Below the pieces are notes generated by a model. That model was given only the letters and a program-made list of their open reading frames with translations. It was not told the DNA's origin and did not search any database. A stretch of 64,000 nt of DNA from MED-G105 sp050331095. GTDB taxonomy: Bacteria; Pseudomonadota; Alphaproteobacteria; Caulobacterales; Parvularculaceae. The number at the start of each line of letters is the position of its first letter. Positions within the stretch are counted from its first letter, which is position 1. A program made the translations under genes and the position numbers. Shown here piece by piece: positions 8,736-17,706 of this stretch. The stretch spans positions 1 to 64,000 of the forward strand of contig JBHJHE010000010.1 of assembly GCA_050331095.1 (NCBI GenBank). The letters run 5' to 3'.

Positions 8736-8905
8736 CCACCCCCAGAACCTTATCGGCGATTGGGCCGCCAGCGGGGAAAACAAAAAATTCTTCTTAATTC
8801 TTAACGCGTTCGTTGACGTTCGCTGGCTCGTTGGCCTATCGGTTGCATCGCAGCGGAGGGTCGTCGGCACGCGCGGGCGATCCGAGCAAGGGTGGAGTAA
8901 CGATC

Positions 8906-9418
8906 ATGTCGCAGCGTAACTCGTTCATTGGCGCAATCGCCGGCCTTATCTCGGTTGCCGCCGTTCAAAACGCGGCCGCAACGACGCTGCTAACCTCGCG
9001 GGACGTTTGGTTCTCGGAGCGGTTCGCGGGTCTTTCGTCGTCGATCTCGACCTCGACCGCCGAAATCAGCACTAGCTTCTCGCTCGCCTCCGCCACGGCC
9101 GAAACGGTGTTGACGGAATTTGAAACGCCGGACGCGCGCGGGGCCGTCGTCAATCTCGACAACGTGCTTGAGACGTACACGTCCGGCGACGCCGAGCCGG
9201 ATGTCGCGGTGGCGTTCCTCGGCCTGACGAACGCCGCGCCGGTCACGCCGGTTCAGCAAATCATCGGACAGATCGTTTTCCTCGACGGCGTCATTGTCCA
9301 GGAACTGACATTGTCGGCGACGGACGCCGCTGTGCCGCTTCCCGCTGCGCTTCCGCTATTCGTCGCGGGAGCTGGCGCGCTCGGCTTTTTCGGCCGCCGC
9401 AAGAAGCGCGGCGCCTGA
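8906..9418 (+). CDS. Secreted VPLPA-CTERM protein
   Basis: This is a 170-residue exported protein with an N-terminal signal peptide (hydrophobic GAIAGLISVAAVQNAAA, cleavage near residue 25). Its C-terminal sorting signal is VPLPAALPLFVAGAGALGFF followed by a basic GRRKKR tail. That tripartite tail is recognised by exosortase-type transpeptidases, which process proteins for the outer surface or matrix. The middle region is rich in Ser, Thr and Ala and is not recognised. The ATG at 8906 was chosen because it starts the signal peptide. An upstream frame from 8813 adds only uncharacteristic sequence. No exosortase gene is in the window. Confidence 0.8.
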   Translation: MSQRNSFIGAIAGLISVAAVQNAAATTLLTSRDVWFSERFAGLSSSISTSTAEISTSFSLASATAETVLTEFETPDARGAVVNLDNVLETYTSGDAEPDVAVAFLGLTNAAPVTPVQQIIGQIVFLDGVIVQELTLSATDAAVPLPAALPLFVAGAGALGFFGRRKKRGA

Positions 9419-9435
9419 CCCGAACGTTCAGGCGC

Positions 9436-10299
9436 TTATTGCGCGTGAAGAACCCGCGCAGCCACGGCGTCGAGTTTCGCAAGCATTTCCGGATCGCGCG
9501 CATGCGGCGGCGTGATAATCGCAACGTCTAGGCACGTCTCGACGCCGAGGGGCGAAAGCGTTCGGATCGCGCTTAGCTCGGTGGCGATACGGGGAATCGC
9601 CCTCTTCGCGACCTCGGTATTGGCGCGCATCACCTCGAGAACCGCGGCGACGTCCACTTCAGCGTCGGCGTCGCGCCAGCAGTCATAGTCTGTGACCATT
9701 GCGATCGTCGCGTAGGGGAGCTCCGCTTCGCGCGCGAGCTTGGCTTCCGTCGCGTTCGTCATGCCGATGACGGCGGCGCCCCACTGCCGGTAAAGCGCCG
9801 ACTCCGCCTTCGACGAGAATTGCGGCCCGTTGATGCAGATGTACGCGCCGCCGCGTTTGACGCGCGCGCCCGCTGCCTCGCACGCATTGAAAGCGGCGTC
9901 GGCGAGCGTCGGACAGATGGGCCGAGCCATCGACACATGAGCGACGCAGCCCGGGCCGAAAAACGACGCCTCGCGTCCGGACGTGCGGTCAATGAACTGA
10001 TCGACAATGACGAAATCGCCCGGCGCCAAATCCTCCCGCAACGATCCGCATGCGGATATTGAGATAATGTCGGTCGCGCCGGCGCGTTTCATGGCGTCCA
10101 CGTTGGCGCGATAGTTGACGTGCGACGGCGGTATCGCGTGCGCGGGGCCGTGGCGGGCGATGACACGCGCCTCGACGCCGCCGATGCGGCCAAAGGCGAT
10201 CGGGCCCGAAGGCGCGCCCCTGGGCGTGTCGATCGTCTCTTCACGGAGATCTTCGAGGCCCTCGATCGCGTAGCGCCCCGAACCGCCGACGACCCCGAT
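9436..10299 (-). CDS. mtnP: S-methyl-5'-thioadenosine phosphorylase, no usable start codon
   Basis: The product phosphorolyses methylthioadenosine to adenine and methylthioribose-1-phosphate in methionine salvage. Family motifs are the opening GIGVVGGSGRYAIEGL, ARHGPAHAIPPSHVNYRAN, INGPQFSSKAESALYRQWGA, IGMTNATEAKLAREAELPYA and VTDYDCW. The homologous region begins near 10299, giving about 287 codons, a full-length enzyme. No ATG, GTG or TTG exists in this frame before the homology for over 130 bases upstream. The first canonical in-frame start is about 60 residues inside. The preceding hpnM frame lacks its stop at the same place, so the junction appears frame-disrupted. Confidence 0.85.
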   Translation of the reverse strand: MGVVGGSGRYAIEGLEDLREETIDTPRGAPSGPIAFGRIGGVEARVIARHGPAHAIPPSHVNYRANVDAMKRAGATDIISISACGSLREDLAPGDFVIVDQFIDRTSGREASFFGPGCVAHVSMARPICPTLADAAFNACEAAGARVKRGGAYICINGPQFSSKAESALYRQWGAAVIGMTNATEAKLAREAELPYATIAMVTDYDCWRDADAEVDVAAVLEVMRANTEVAKRAIPRIATELSAIRTLSPLGVETCLDVAIITPPHARDPEMLAKLDAVAARVLHAQ

Positions 10300-10324
10300 G
10301 CCCCGCGCCGCGCCGCTCCCGCGG

Positions 10325-11009
10325 TCACTTCGTTTTCGAGACGGTCGAGCAGGGCGTCGACGCCGTTTTGCTCGATGTAGGCAGAGAACTCCTCGCGCTT
10401 CACGAGCATGATCGAGACGCCCGAGACGATGATGTCGATCGCTTTGCGTTCGCCGCTGCGGAGCTTGCGCACCCGCCAGTCGACATTGATCGGCGAGCCT
10501 TCGTCCCGCTCGAATTGGGTGCGCACGACTACGTCTCGGCGCGTCACGGGCTTCGCGTCGATGACCTTGAGCGGGCGTCCGACGATGCCCTCGAACTGCT
10601 CGGCGTATTGCCGTGTGATGTACTCGGGAAAAACGTCCGCATACCGCTCGTTTTGCGCGTCGGTCAGCGTCTTGCGCGATTCGCCAAGCATGAACTTGCC
10701 GATGACGTCGAGGGCGAGGCCGTCGGCAAGCACTTTCTGGAAGTTGACCAGTTTTTGAGCCTCGGACGCTTCGGCCGCCATCAGGACCGCGGTCGCGTCG
10801 CCCGTAAGGCGCTCGGCGAAGGCGACGGCGCCGTCGATCTCTGCGCTGTCTTCGTCCGCGGCCTGCGTCGGCGCGGCGCTCTCGGCGGACGGCGCCGGCG
10901 CCGCTAGGGCGTCGTCGGCTGCGCGCGCAACGGCGGGCCCGCCGAAGGCTGCGAATCCATACGCCGCGATCGCGGCGGCCGCGATCGTCGATGTCGTCGT
11001 CCGCGTCAT
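10325..11009 (-). CDS. hpnM: Hopanoid-associated MlaC/Ttg2-type periplasmic protein, 3' end disturbed
   Basis: This is an ABC-transport-type lipid-binding protein of the toluene tolerance (MlaC) family. Next to hpnN it matches the hopanoid-cluster gene hpnM. It begins MTRTTTSTIAAAAIAAYGFA with a signal peptide, then an Ala/Pro-rich linker, then the MlaC fold (LADGLALDVIGKFMLGESRK, YITRQYAEQFEG). Homologues end shortly after DALLDRL. Here the frame stays open to 10089, through mtnP in another frame. A TGA at 10327-10325 lies one base out of frame. Removing one A from the AAAA tract at 10336-10333 would bring it into frame, giving an end LLDRLETK. The coordinates use that inferred end. Confidence 0.72.
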
Positions 11010-11188
11010 GTCGACAATCTCCAGTGCTTCTGGGGGACGTGCGCCCCCGCTTCGTCCTGCAGCGTCCGATATAGATATTGATTGCGGCTTTTTTCTAGGC
11101 GGGCGCGGGCGCCGCGGCGCCATAAATCCCGGCGAGGCGCGCCCGAGTCGATCGGCGATCTGCCGAAAAAGCTTCCTTCGACAACGAG

Positions 11189-13807
11189 TTACGCCGGTTT
11201 GGCCGCGCGGCGGCGGCGCATCGCGGCCCGCGCGTCGAGCATCACCGGCAAGACGACGAGCGTGCAAATAAGCGTGAACGCGATCGCGATCGACAGGAGC
11301 TGGCCCATGCTCGCGGTGCCGCGGTGCGGGGACAGGACGAGGCTTGCGAACGACGCGACGGTGGTCAGCGCTGAAAACAGCACGGCCCGCGGCGTCGCCG
11401 TGCCGAACAGCGCCGCGCCGGCGTCGACGTGGCGCGCGCGCATGACGAGGTGGATGCCGCTGTCGACGCCGATGCCGAGGAGCAGCGGCAGGACGATCAC
11501 GTTGGCGTAGTTGAAGGGGACGTCGAAGAGCACGCCGGCGCCCGTGGTCAGCGCCGCGGCGAGAGCGAGCGGGAACAGCATGAGGACGACTTCGCTCAGC
11601 TTGCGAAGCGTGAGCCAAAGAAACGCGCTGATGAGGCCAAGCGCGACAAGCGTCGCCTGCAACATCGCCGCGGAGATTTCCTCGCCGGCCTTGCGCGTCT
11701 GGATCGCGCCGCCCGCGACGTCCGGAAAGGCGGCCGCCGCCTCGTCCGTAAACCGTCGAAGCGCCGCCGGATCGCGCACGTCTTCGGCCGGCAGGAAATC
11801 GACGCGCAGGCGGCCGTCGTCCGTCCGATATCGTCGCGTCAACGCCTCTGGCAGGGCGTCCGTTTCCACGTAGTCGGCGTTCAGCTGCCGGCTCAGACGA
11901 TCGATCAGTTGGGGCCAGTAGGCGAAAATCGCCGCGTCGGCGCGCGCTAGAGCCCCGGGGCGCTCGCGAGCGTCCGTCAACGCCCGCGACAGCCGACCGG
12001 CCGGCGACCCCCCTGCATGGGCCGACGCAAGGCGCGCGCTCAGCGCCGCGGCGCTTGTGGCGAGGGCGGCGTTCTCGGGCGGCGCCGTCGCGCCTTGGGC
12101 GTCGGCGGACGAAAGGGCGAAGACGAGCGAGCCCGACGCGAAGTCGATGAGCTCGAGCTTCGCGTCCTGCTCGTCCGGAACGAAGTCGAACAGCGTGCGC
12201 GTCGTGCGGACGGTCTGGAGCGCGGCGCCGGTCGCGGCGGTTTCGCGGGCGGCCTCCTCGTCGTCGACGATGCGAGTGAGGCGATAGGGCGCTGCGTCAG
12301 GATCGTCGAAGAGGAGATTGAACCCGACGACCGAGTCGCTCGTGGGATCCCGCAGCGCCATGGGGTCGGCGTCGAAACGGGCGTTGGGCAGGAGCGCCAG
12401 GGATCCGAGCCCGGCGTTGTCGGTGAGGACGGCGACGGGAAGCGCGAGCCGGCCGAGCGGACCGCGTCGGCTGGGCGGCCTGTTCGCCAGGGGATCGCCG
12501 CCGCGGGCCGGCGAATTCAGCGCGCCGAGCGCGGCGGGGATGAACGTGACCGCGACCATGAACGAAATGAGGACCCCGCCCCCGGCGATAACGCCGAGCT
12601 GGGCGATGCCGTCGAAACGGGTGGGCACGAACGCGAAGAAGCCGACGGCCGTCGTCGGCGCCGCTAGGGCGAGGGCGGCGCCGACCTCGCCCACCGCGCC
12701 GCTCAGCGCGCGATCGCGCTTCTGGCCGGCGACGCGCCGCTCCTGGACGTGGAGAAGCAGGTGGATCGCGAAGTCGAGCCCCAGCCCGACCAGAAGCACG
12801 GTGAACGCAACGGACACCAGATTGAGCTCGCCGATGGCGGCGGCGGCGAAGGCCCCGGTGAGCACGATGGAGACCACGAGGGAGGCCAGGGTCGCCACGG
12901 TGACGCGAACCGACCTGAAGGCGACCATCAAGAGCGCGGCCACCAGAACGAAAGACAGGCTGAGCGACAGACTGAGGCCGCGCGTGACGGCGGAGAGCTC
13001 GTCCGCGCGGAGGGCCGGATCGCCGGTGACGTGCGTCGTCAACCGGCCGTCGAAATCCACGGCGATCGCGTCGATCTCCGCCCGCAGCGCGTCGATCGCG
13101 GGCTTCGCCGGCTGCAGGCGGCCGTAGTCGAGCGCAGGTCGCGCGTTGACGATCCTGAGACGCCCGGCGGACGGCGGCGCGTCGGGCTGCAGCGCGCCGA
13201 GCCACGAGAAGGGCTGCGTCCCGCCGGCGGCCGCGGCGTCGATGACGTCGGCGAGCTCAGCGTAGATCGCGTCCAGGGCGTCGTCGCCGAGATCGGCGCG
13301 TTCGGCGAGTTCGTCGTTCTCGCGCAGCGCGTCGAAGAGCACGTCCGCGCGGGGCGAGGCGGCGAGGCGCTCGATCAGCCCGGCGGCGCGGCTGAGCTGC
13401 GTCAGCCGGCTCTCAAGCTCGCGTTCGTCGAGGTAGAGAAGTCCGTTATCGAGAAAGAAAGGCTCGGCGGACGCGGCGAAAACGGCCGAGAACATGTCGT
13501 CCCGCTCGATCAGACGCGCGCGAAGCCGGGCGGAGAAGGCCTCGACCTCGTCGAGCGTCGGCGCGCTGACGACGACGCTGACGTCGGTTTTCGCGTCCGG
13601 AAACGCCTCGCGCAGCTCCGCCGCGCGCTGCTGGAAGGGAAGGTCCGGATCGAGCATCGAGCTCGTGTCCGTGTTCACCTTCAGGTTAGCGGCGGCGTAG
13701 TAGCCGGCAGCGGCGGTCGCCGCGAGGATGGCGATCAGGCCGAACCAGCCGCTGCGCCGGGCGGCGCCCGTCCAGCGAACCAAAATGAACTCAAAAACCC
13801 GCAACAT
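11189..13807 (-). CDS. hpnN: Hopanoid biosynthesis-associated RND transporter
   Basis: This encodes an 872-residue inner-membrane RND/MMPL-type transporter. HpnN moves hopanoids to the outer membrane in characterised alphaproteobacteria. One transmembrane helix near residues 22-40 is followed by a large periplasmic loop. A five-helix bundle comes next (FVLVAALLMVAFRSVRVTVA and neighbours, including the LLVGLGLDFAIHLLLH element). A second loop and a second bundle follow (LPLLLGIGVDSGIHLVMRAR). The paired GxGxDxxIHL motifs are typical. hpnM follows 179 bases downstream on the same strand; the hopanoid synthesis genes themselves are not in the window. Confidence 0.9.
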   Translation of the reverse strand: MLRVFEFILVRWTGAARRSGWFGLIAILAATAAAGYYAAANLKVNTDTSSMLDPDLPFQQRAAELREAFPDAKTDVSVVVSAPTLDEVEAFSARLRARLIERDDMFSAVFAASAEPFFLDNGLLYLDERELESRLTQLSRAAGLIERLAASPRADVLFDALRENDELAERADLGDDALDAIYAELADVIDAAAAGGTQPFSWLGALQPDAPPSAGRLRIVNARPALDYGRLQPAKPAIDALRAEIDAIAVDFDGRLTTHVTGDPALRADELSAVTRGLSLSLSLSFVLVAALLMVAFRSVRVTVATLASLVVSIVLTGAFAAAAIGELNLVSVAFTVLLVGLGLDFAIHLLLHVQERRVAGQKRDRALSGAVGEVGAALALAAPTTAVGFFAFVPTRFDGIAQLGVIAGGGVLISFMVAVTFIPAALGALNSPARGGDPLANRPPSRRGPLGRLALPVAVLTDNAGLGSLALLPNARFDADPMALRDPTSDSVVGFNLLFDDPDAAPYRLTRIVDDEEAARETAATGAALQTVRTTRTLFDFVPDEQDAKLELIDFASGSLVFALSSADAQGATAPPENAALATSAAALSARLASAHAGGSPAGRLSRALTDARERPGALARADAAIFAYWPQLIDRLSRQLNADYVETDALPEALTRRYRTDDGRLRVDFLPAEDVRDPAALRRFTDEAAAAFPDVAGGAIQTRKAGEEISAAMLQATLVALGLISAFLWLTLRKLSEVVLMLFPLALAAALTTGAGVLFDVPFNYANVIVLPLLLGIGVDSGIHLVMRARHVDAGAALFGTATPRAVLFSALTTVASFASLVLSPHRGTASMGQLLSIAIAFTLICTLVVLPVMLDARAAMRRRRAAKPA

Positions 13808-13953
13808 CGTCGCGTAAGCCCCCGCCGCGCTCGCTCGTTCGCCGCACAGGGCCTAACCCGAAACCCCGCCGGGCCGCGATAAAAACTTGCTCAAAATGTC
13901 GCCTTCGGCCGCACCGCTTGCTGCGTTTTGGGTGCTCGTTTATCGCCTCGTTC

Positions 13954-15207
13954 ATGACCGACGACGAAAACGAGCGTAACGCCCTTCGCCACCTGGCGTT
14001 TCTCGACGGGCGACGCGCGGAAATGCCCGACACCCTCCGAGACTGGTGCGCCGTCAATTCCGGCAGCCAAAATCTCGACGGGCACGCAACCATGTGCAAC
14101 GCGTTGGGCGACGCTTTCGCCGCGCTCGGCGGCGAGGTCGAGATCGCGCCGTCGACGCCCCACGAAATCGTCACGCCGGACGGCGAGACCGTTTCGCGGC
14201 CGGTCGGCGACTGCCTGCGCATCGTCAAGCGCCCGCAAGCGCCCGTGCGCGTTCTCCTCGCCGGCCATATGGACACGGTGTTCCCGGCGGACAGCGCGTT
14301 CCAGTCGGATCGGATGATCGACGACGACACGATGAACGCGCCCGGCGCCGCCGACATGAAGGGCGGCCTCCTCGTCATGCTCCGCGCCCTGGAGGCCGTC
14401 GAGAACTCGCCGTTCGCCGACCGCCTCGGCTATGAGGTGCTCATCAACGCCGACGAGGAGATCGGCTCCCACGGATCGGCGTCGCTGCTCGTCGACGCGG
14501 CGGCGCGCGCGCATTTCGCCTGCGTCTACGAACCCGCGCTCGCCGACGGCACGCTCGCCGGCGCGCGCAAAGGCAGCGGCAACTTCTCGCTGATCGTCGA
14601 CGGCAAGAGCGCTCACGCTGGCCGTGAGCACCATCTCGGCCGCAACGCCGTCGTGGCGGCGGCCGAGTTCGCCGCCGACGTGTCGACGCTCACCGGCGGC
14701 CGCGAGGGCCTCACCGTCAATGTCGCGCGCATCGAGGGCGGCGGGCCGAACAATGTGGTGCCGGACAAAGCGGTCGCGCGCTTCAACGTGCGGGTCGAAC
14801 GACCCGACGACGCCGACTGGGCGAGCGCGGAGATCGCCGCGCGCGTCGACGCGCTGAACGGCCGCGAGGGCTTCGCCGCGCGGCTTCATGGCGGCTTCGC
14901 GCGGCCGCCGAAGCCGATGACGCCGGAGCTAACTGAGTTCTTCGAGCTTCTGAAACGCATTGGCGGCGAGCTCGGCCTCGGCGTCGACTGGAAGCCGACC
15001 GGCGGCTGCTGCGACGGCAACAATCTCGCCGCGGCCGGATTGCCAGTGATCGACACGCTTGGCGTGCGCGGCGGACGCATTCACAGCGCCGACGAATTCG
15101 TGAAGCTGGACAGTCTGGAGGAGCGAGCGAAACTGTCGGCTTTGCTCCTGATGCGGATCGCCGCCGGCGACGTTCCCGTTCCTGGTCGTGCGCGCGAGGC
15201 TGCGTGA
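13954..15207 (+). CDS. M20-family zinc hydrolase at the head of the arginine succinyltransferase operon
   Basis: This is a 417-residue M20 (succinyl-diaminopimelate desuccinylase/acetylornithine deacetylase-like) hydrolase. The metal ligands are all visible: His and Asp in AGHMDTVFP, Asp in APGAADMKGG, the catalytic Glu pair in NADEEIGS, and the late His in GGRIHSADEF. The stop overlaps astA in a GTGA arrangement, so it is translated with the AST genes. The usual last enzyme, AstE (M14 family, succinylglutamate desuccinylase), is absent from this cluster. I infer that this hydrolase may release succinate from succinylglutamate. The ATG at 13954 lacks a good ribosome binding site; a TTG at 13918 is possible. 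Confidence 0.82.
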   Translation: MTDDENERNALRHLAFLDGRRAEMPDTLRDWCAVNSGSQNLDGHATMCNALGDAFAALGGEVEIAPSTPHEIVTPDGETVSRPVGDCLRIVKRPQAPVRVLLAGHMDTVFPADSAFQSDRMIDDDTMNAPGAADMKGGLLVMLRALEAVENSPFADRLGYEVLINADEEIGSHGSASLLVDAAARAHFACVYEPALADGTLAGARKGSGNFSLIVDGKSAHAGREHHLGRNAVVAAAEFAADVSTLTGGREGLTVNVARIEGGGPNNVVPDKAVARFNVRVERPDDADWASAEIAARVDALNGREGFAARLHGGFARPPKPMTPELTEFFELLKRIGGELGLGVDWKPTGGCCDGNNLAAAGLPVIDTLGVRGGRIHSADEFVKLDSLEERAKLSALLLMRIAAGDVPVPGRAREAA

Positions 15208-16217
15208 AAGGTTCAGCGCCGCTCGTTCGCCCGGTCCGGCCTGAGGATTTCGACGAAATCCTCGCGCTCGCCCAGCGCACCGGCGGCGGCATGACCAACC
15301 TTCCGCCGGAGCCGCACGCGCTCCGGGCCCGGATCGACAAGGCCTGCGCGAGCTTCGCGACGGATGCGCGCGAGCCGGGCGGCGAGGTTTACGTGCTGGC
15401 GATGGAGATCGGGGGACGCGTCGTCGGCACGTCCGCCGTGTTCTCTGCTATCGGGCTCGGCTCCGGGTTCGTGAACTACAAGGTCGTGTGGACGTTCCAC
15501 GCCTCCGAACAGCTCGACAAACGCATTCGCCGGCGGCTTCTCGTGCCGACGCATGACTTCACCGGGTGCGCCGAGGTCGGCTCGTTGTTTCTGGCCGAAG
15601 AGGCGCGCGGCGGCGGTCTTGGCAAGTTCCTCGCGCGCTCGCGATATCTCTTTATCGCGCAGAAACCCGAGATCATCGCCGATCCGGTGTGTGCTGAGCT
15701 TCGCGGCTGGCGGGCGCCGGACGGCTCGCAACCCTTTTGGGACGCGCTCGGCGCGAAGTTCTTCGAAATGGAGTTCGAGGACGCGGACGTTCACAACGCC
15801 GCCAACGGCAACCAGATCATCGCCGATCTGATGCCGCGGCATCCGATTTACGTCTGCCTGCTGCCGGACGCCGCCCGCGAGTGCATCGGCAAGCCCCACG
15901 AGAGCGCTGCCCCGGCCTATGCGATGCTCAAGCGGGAAGGCTTTTCGTTCGATCACTACATAGACATCTTCGACGGTGGACCGCTCGTCAGCGCGAAACA
16001 GGCCGACATCGCCACCGTCCGCGACAGCCGGCTCGGGACGGCGGTTCTGGCCGATCCCGCGGGAGGCGCCGAGTTTCTGGTGGCCGTCGGCGAGGGCGCT
16101 GGCTTTCGCGCCACGCGCGGCTTGGCGGTGGCGGGCGACGACGCGCTCATCGTCGGTGACGCCGTCGCCTCGGCGCTCGGCCTCGAAGGCGGCGAGACCG
16201 TGCGCTACGTCGCGTGA
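15204..16217 (+). CDS. astA: Arginine N-succinyltransferase
   Basis: This is the first committed enzyme of the AST pathway, transferring succinyl from succinyl-CoA to arginine. At 337 residues it matches AstA length. Typical stretches are the start PLVRPVRPEDFDEILALAQR, GGGMTNLPP, the acyl-CoA-binding EVGSLFLAEEARGGGLGKFL and ADLMPRHPIYVCLLP. Translation starts at GTG 15204, coupled to the hydrolase stop. astD follows after 22 bases. Confidence 0.94.
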   Translation: MKGSAPLVRPVRPEDFDEILALAQRTGGGMTNLPPEPHALRARIDKACASFATDAREPGGEVYVLAMEIGGRVVGTSAVFSAIGLGSGFVNYKVVWTFHASEQLDKRIRRRLLVPTHDFTGCAEVGSLFLAEEARGGGLGKFLARSRYLFIAQKPEIIADPVCAELRGWRAPDGSQPFWDALGAKFFEMEFEDADVHNAANGNQIIADLMPRHPIYVCLLPDAARECIGKPHESAAPAYAMLKREGFSFDHYIDIFDGGPLVSAKQADIATVRDSRLGTAVLADPAGGAEFLVAVGEGAGFRATRGLAVAGDDALIVGDAVASALGLEGGETVRYVA

Positions 16218-16239
16218 CCGTCCGGTAGGGAGGAAAGTC

Positions 16240-17706
16240 GTGGAAAAACTGTTCATCGAGGGTGCGTGGATCGACGGGGCGGGCGAGGCCTTCTCGTCGT
16301 TCGATCCGGCGACGGGCGAGGCCGTGTTCGACGGGCGGGCGGCGGACGGGTCACAGGTCGACGACGCGTTCGCTGCGGCGCGCCGCGCCTTCCCGTCCTG
16401 GGCGACGACCCCGCTCGCCGAACGGCTCGACGTCCTGTCGCGATTTAAAGAGATCGTTCAGCGCGACGCGGACGATTTGGCGCGGCTGATTTCGCGGGAA
16501 ACCGGCAAACCGTTCTGGGAGACCAAGACCGAGGCGGCGGCCGTCGCAGGGAAAGTGGACATCTCCGTACGCGCCCAGGAGGAGCGCGCAGGAACGCGGG
16601 AGACGGCGACCGGCGCGACGCGGGGCGTTCTGCGCCACAAGCCCCATGGCGTGCTCGGCGTGCTCGGGCCGTACAATTTTCCGGCGCATCTGCCGAACGG
16701 TCATATCGTCCCGGCGCTGATCGCCGGCAATACGATCGTCTTCAAGCCGAGCGAGCTGGCCCCGGGACCCGGCGCTTTCGTCGTGCGGGCGCTGGAAGAG
16801 GCGGTCGTTCCGAAAGGCGTCGTCAATCTCGTCCACGGCGGACGCGACGCCGGCGGGGCGCTCTCTCGAGCGGGCGAGCTCGACGGGCTCCTGTTCACCG
16901 GCGGCGCCCGAGCCGGCCTCGCGCTGCACAAACTTTTCGCAGAAACGCCGGACAAGATCCTCGCGCTCGAACTTGGCGGCAACAACCCGCTCGTCTGGTG
17001 GGATACGGAGGATATTGACGCGGCGGCGTTCGCCGTCGTCCAGTCGGCGTTCCTTACGGCCGGCCAGCGCTGCACCTGCGCGCGCCGTTTGATCGAGCCC
17101 GACGATGCGCGGTGGATCGACTATCTCGATGCGCTCGCGCGGCTCACGGATCGACTGGTCGTCGGCGCGCCGTTCGACGAGCCCGCGCCCTTCATGGGCC
17201 CGGTGATCTCGCCCGCCGCGGCCGAAGGGCTCGAGCGCGCTTTCGATCGCCTGACCGAGAGCGGCGGCGAGACCGTGCGCGCCCTGTCGGTGCAGGAGGA
17301 GGGCGGCGCGTTCGTCTCGCCGGGGATTATCGCCGTCAGCCGCGTCGACGCCGTTCCGGACGAAGAGCATTTCGGTCCGATGCTGAAGGTTTGGCGCGTC
17401 CCCGACTTCGACGCCGCAATCGAGCTGGCGAACGCGACGAAGTTCGGCCTGTCGGCGGGCCTGTTGAGCGACGACGCCGCGGCCTGGGATGCGTTCCTGA
17501 CGCGGTCGCGGGCGGGCATCGTCAACTGGAACCGTCAGACGACGGGGGCGAGCTCCGCTGCGCCTTTCGGCGGCGTCGGCCGCTCCGGCAATCATCGGCC
17601 CAGCGCTTACTACGCCGCCGACTATTGCGCCTATCCGGTGGCCTCCATGGAAGGCGAGGCGCTATCGCCAATGCCTGCCGGACAGGTCGGGGTGCGCGAC
17701 GCGTGA
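16240..17706 (+). CDS. astD: Succinylglutamate-semialdehyde dehydrogenase
   Basis: The enzyme oxidises N-succinylglutamate semialdehyde with NAD+. At 488 residues it is a standard aldehyde dehydrogenase. VLGVLGPYNFPAHLPNGHIV marks the N-terminal part, the catalytic Glu is in ALELGGNNPLV and the catalytic Cys in TAGQRCTCARR. The start is GTG 16240, preceded by AGGGAGGA. A longer frame from 15976 overlaps astA and is rejected. The stop overlaps the astB start as GTGA. Confidence 0.94.
   Translation: MEKLFIEGAWIDGAGEAFSSFDPATGEAVFDGRAADGSQVDDAFAAARRAFPSWATTPLAERLDVLSRFKEIVQRDADDLARLISRETGKPFWETKTEAAAVAGKVDISVRAQEERAGTRETATGATRGVLRHKPHGVLGVLGPYNFPAHLPNGHIVPALIAGNTIVFKPSELAPGPGAFVVRALEEAVVPKGVVNLVHGGRDAGGALSRAGELDGLLFTGGARAGLALHKLFAETPDKILALELGGNNPLVWWDTEDIDAAAFAVVQSAFLTAGQRCTCARRLIEPDDARWIDYLDALARLTDRLVVGAPFDEPAPFMGPVISPAAAEGLERAFDRLTESGGETVRALSVQEEGGAFVSPGIIAVSRVDAVPDEEHFGPMLKVWRVPDFDAAIELANATKFGLSAGLLSDDAAAWDAFLTRSRAGIVNWNRQTTGASSAAPFGGVGRSGNHRPSAYYAADYCAYPVASMEGEALSPMPAGQVGVRDA

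Noticed and set aside
8808..8826. GTTC-GTTGAC-GTTC as a second SOS box before the VPLPA gene
   Set aside because: The spacer is six bases, not seven, and there is no other support.
9436..10299. The phosphorylase as HpnG (hopanoid nucleoside phosphorylase) because of the hpnMN context
   Set aside because: Motifs such as GPQFSSKAES and VTDYDCW are those of methylthioadenosine phosphorylase.
10089..11618. A single 509-codon protein joining an Arg-rich start, hpnM and an out-of-frame mtnP stretch
   Set aside because: The first 200 codons lie antisense or out of frame within hpnN, and the last 80 are out of frame with the mtnP homology. Only 11009 to about 10325 looks like real protein.
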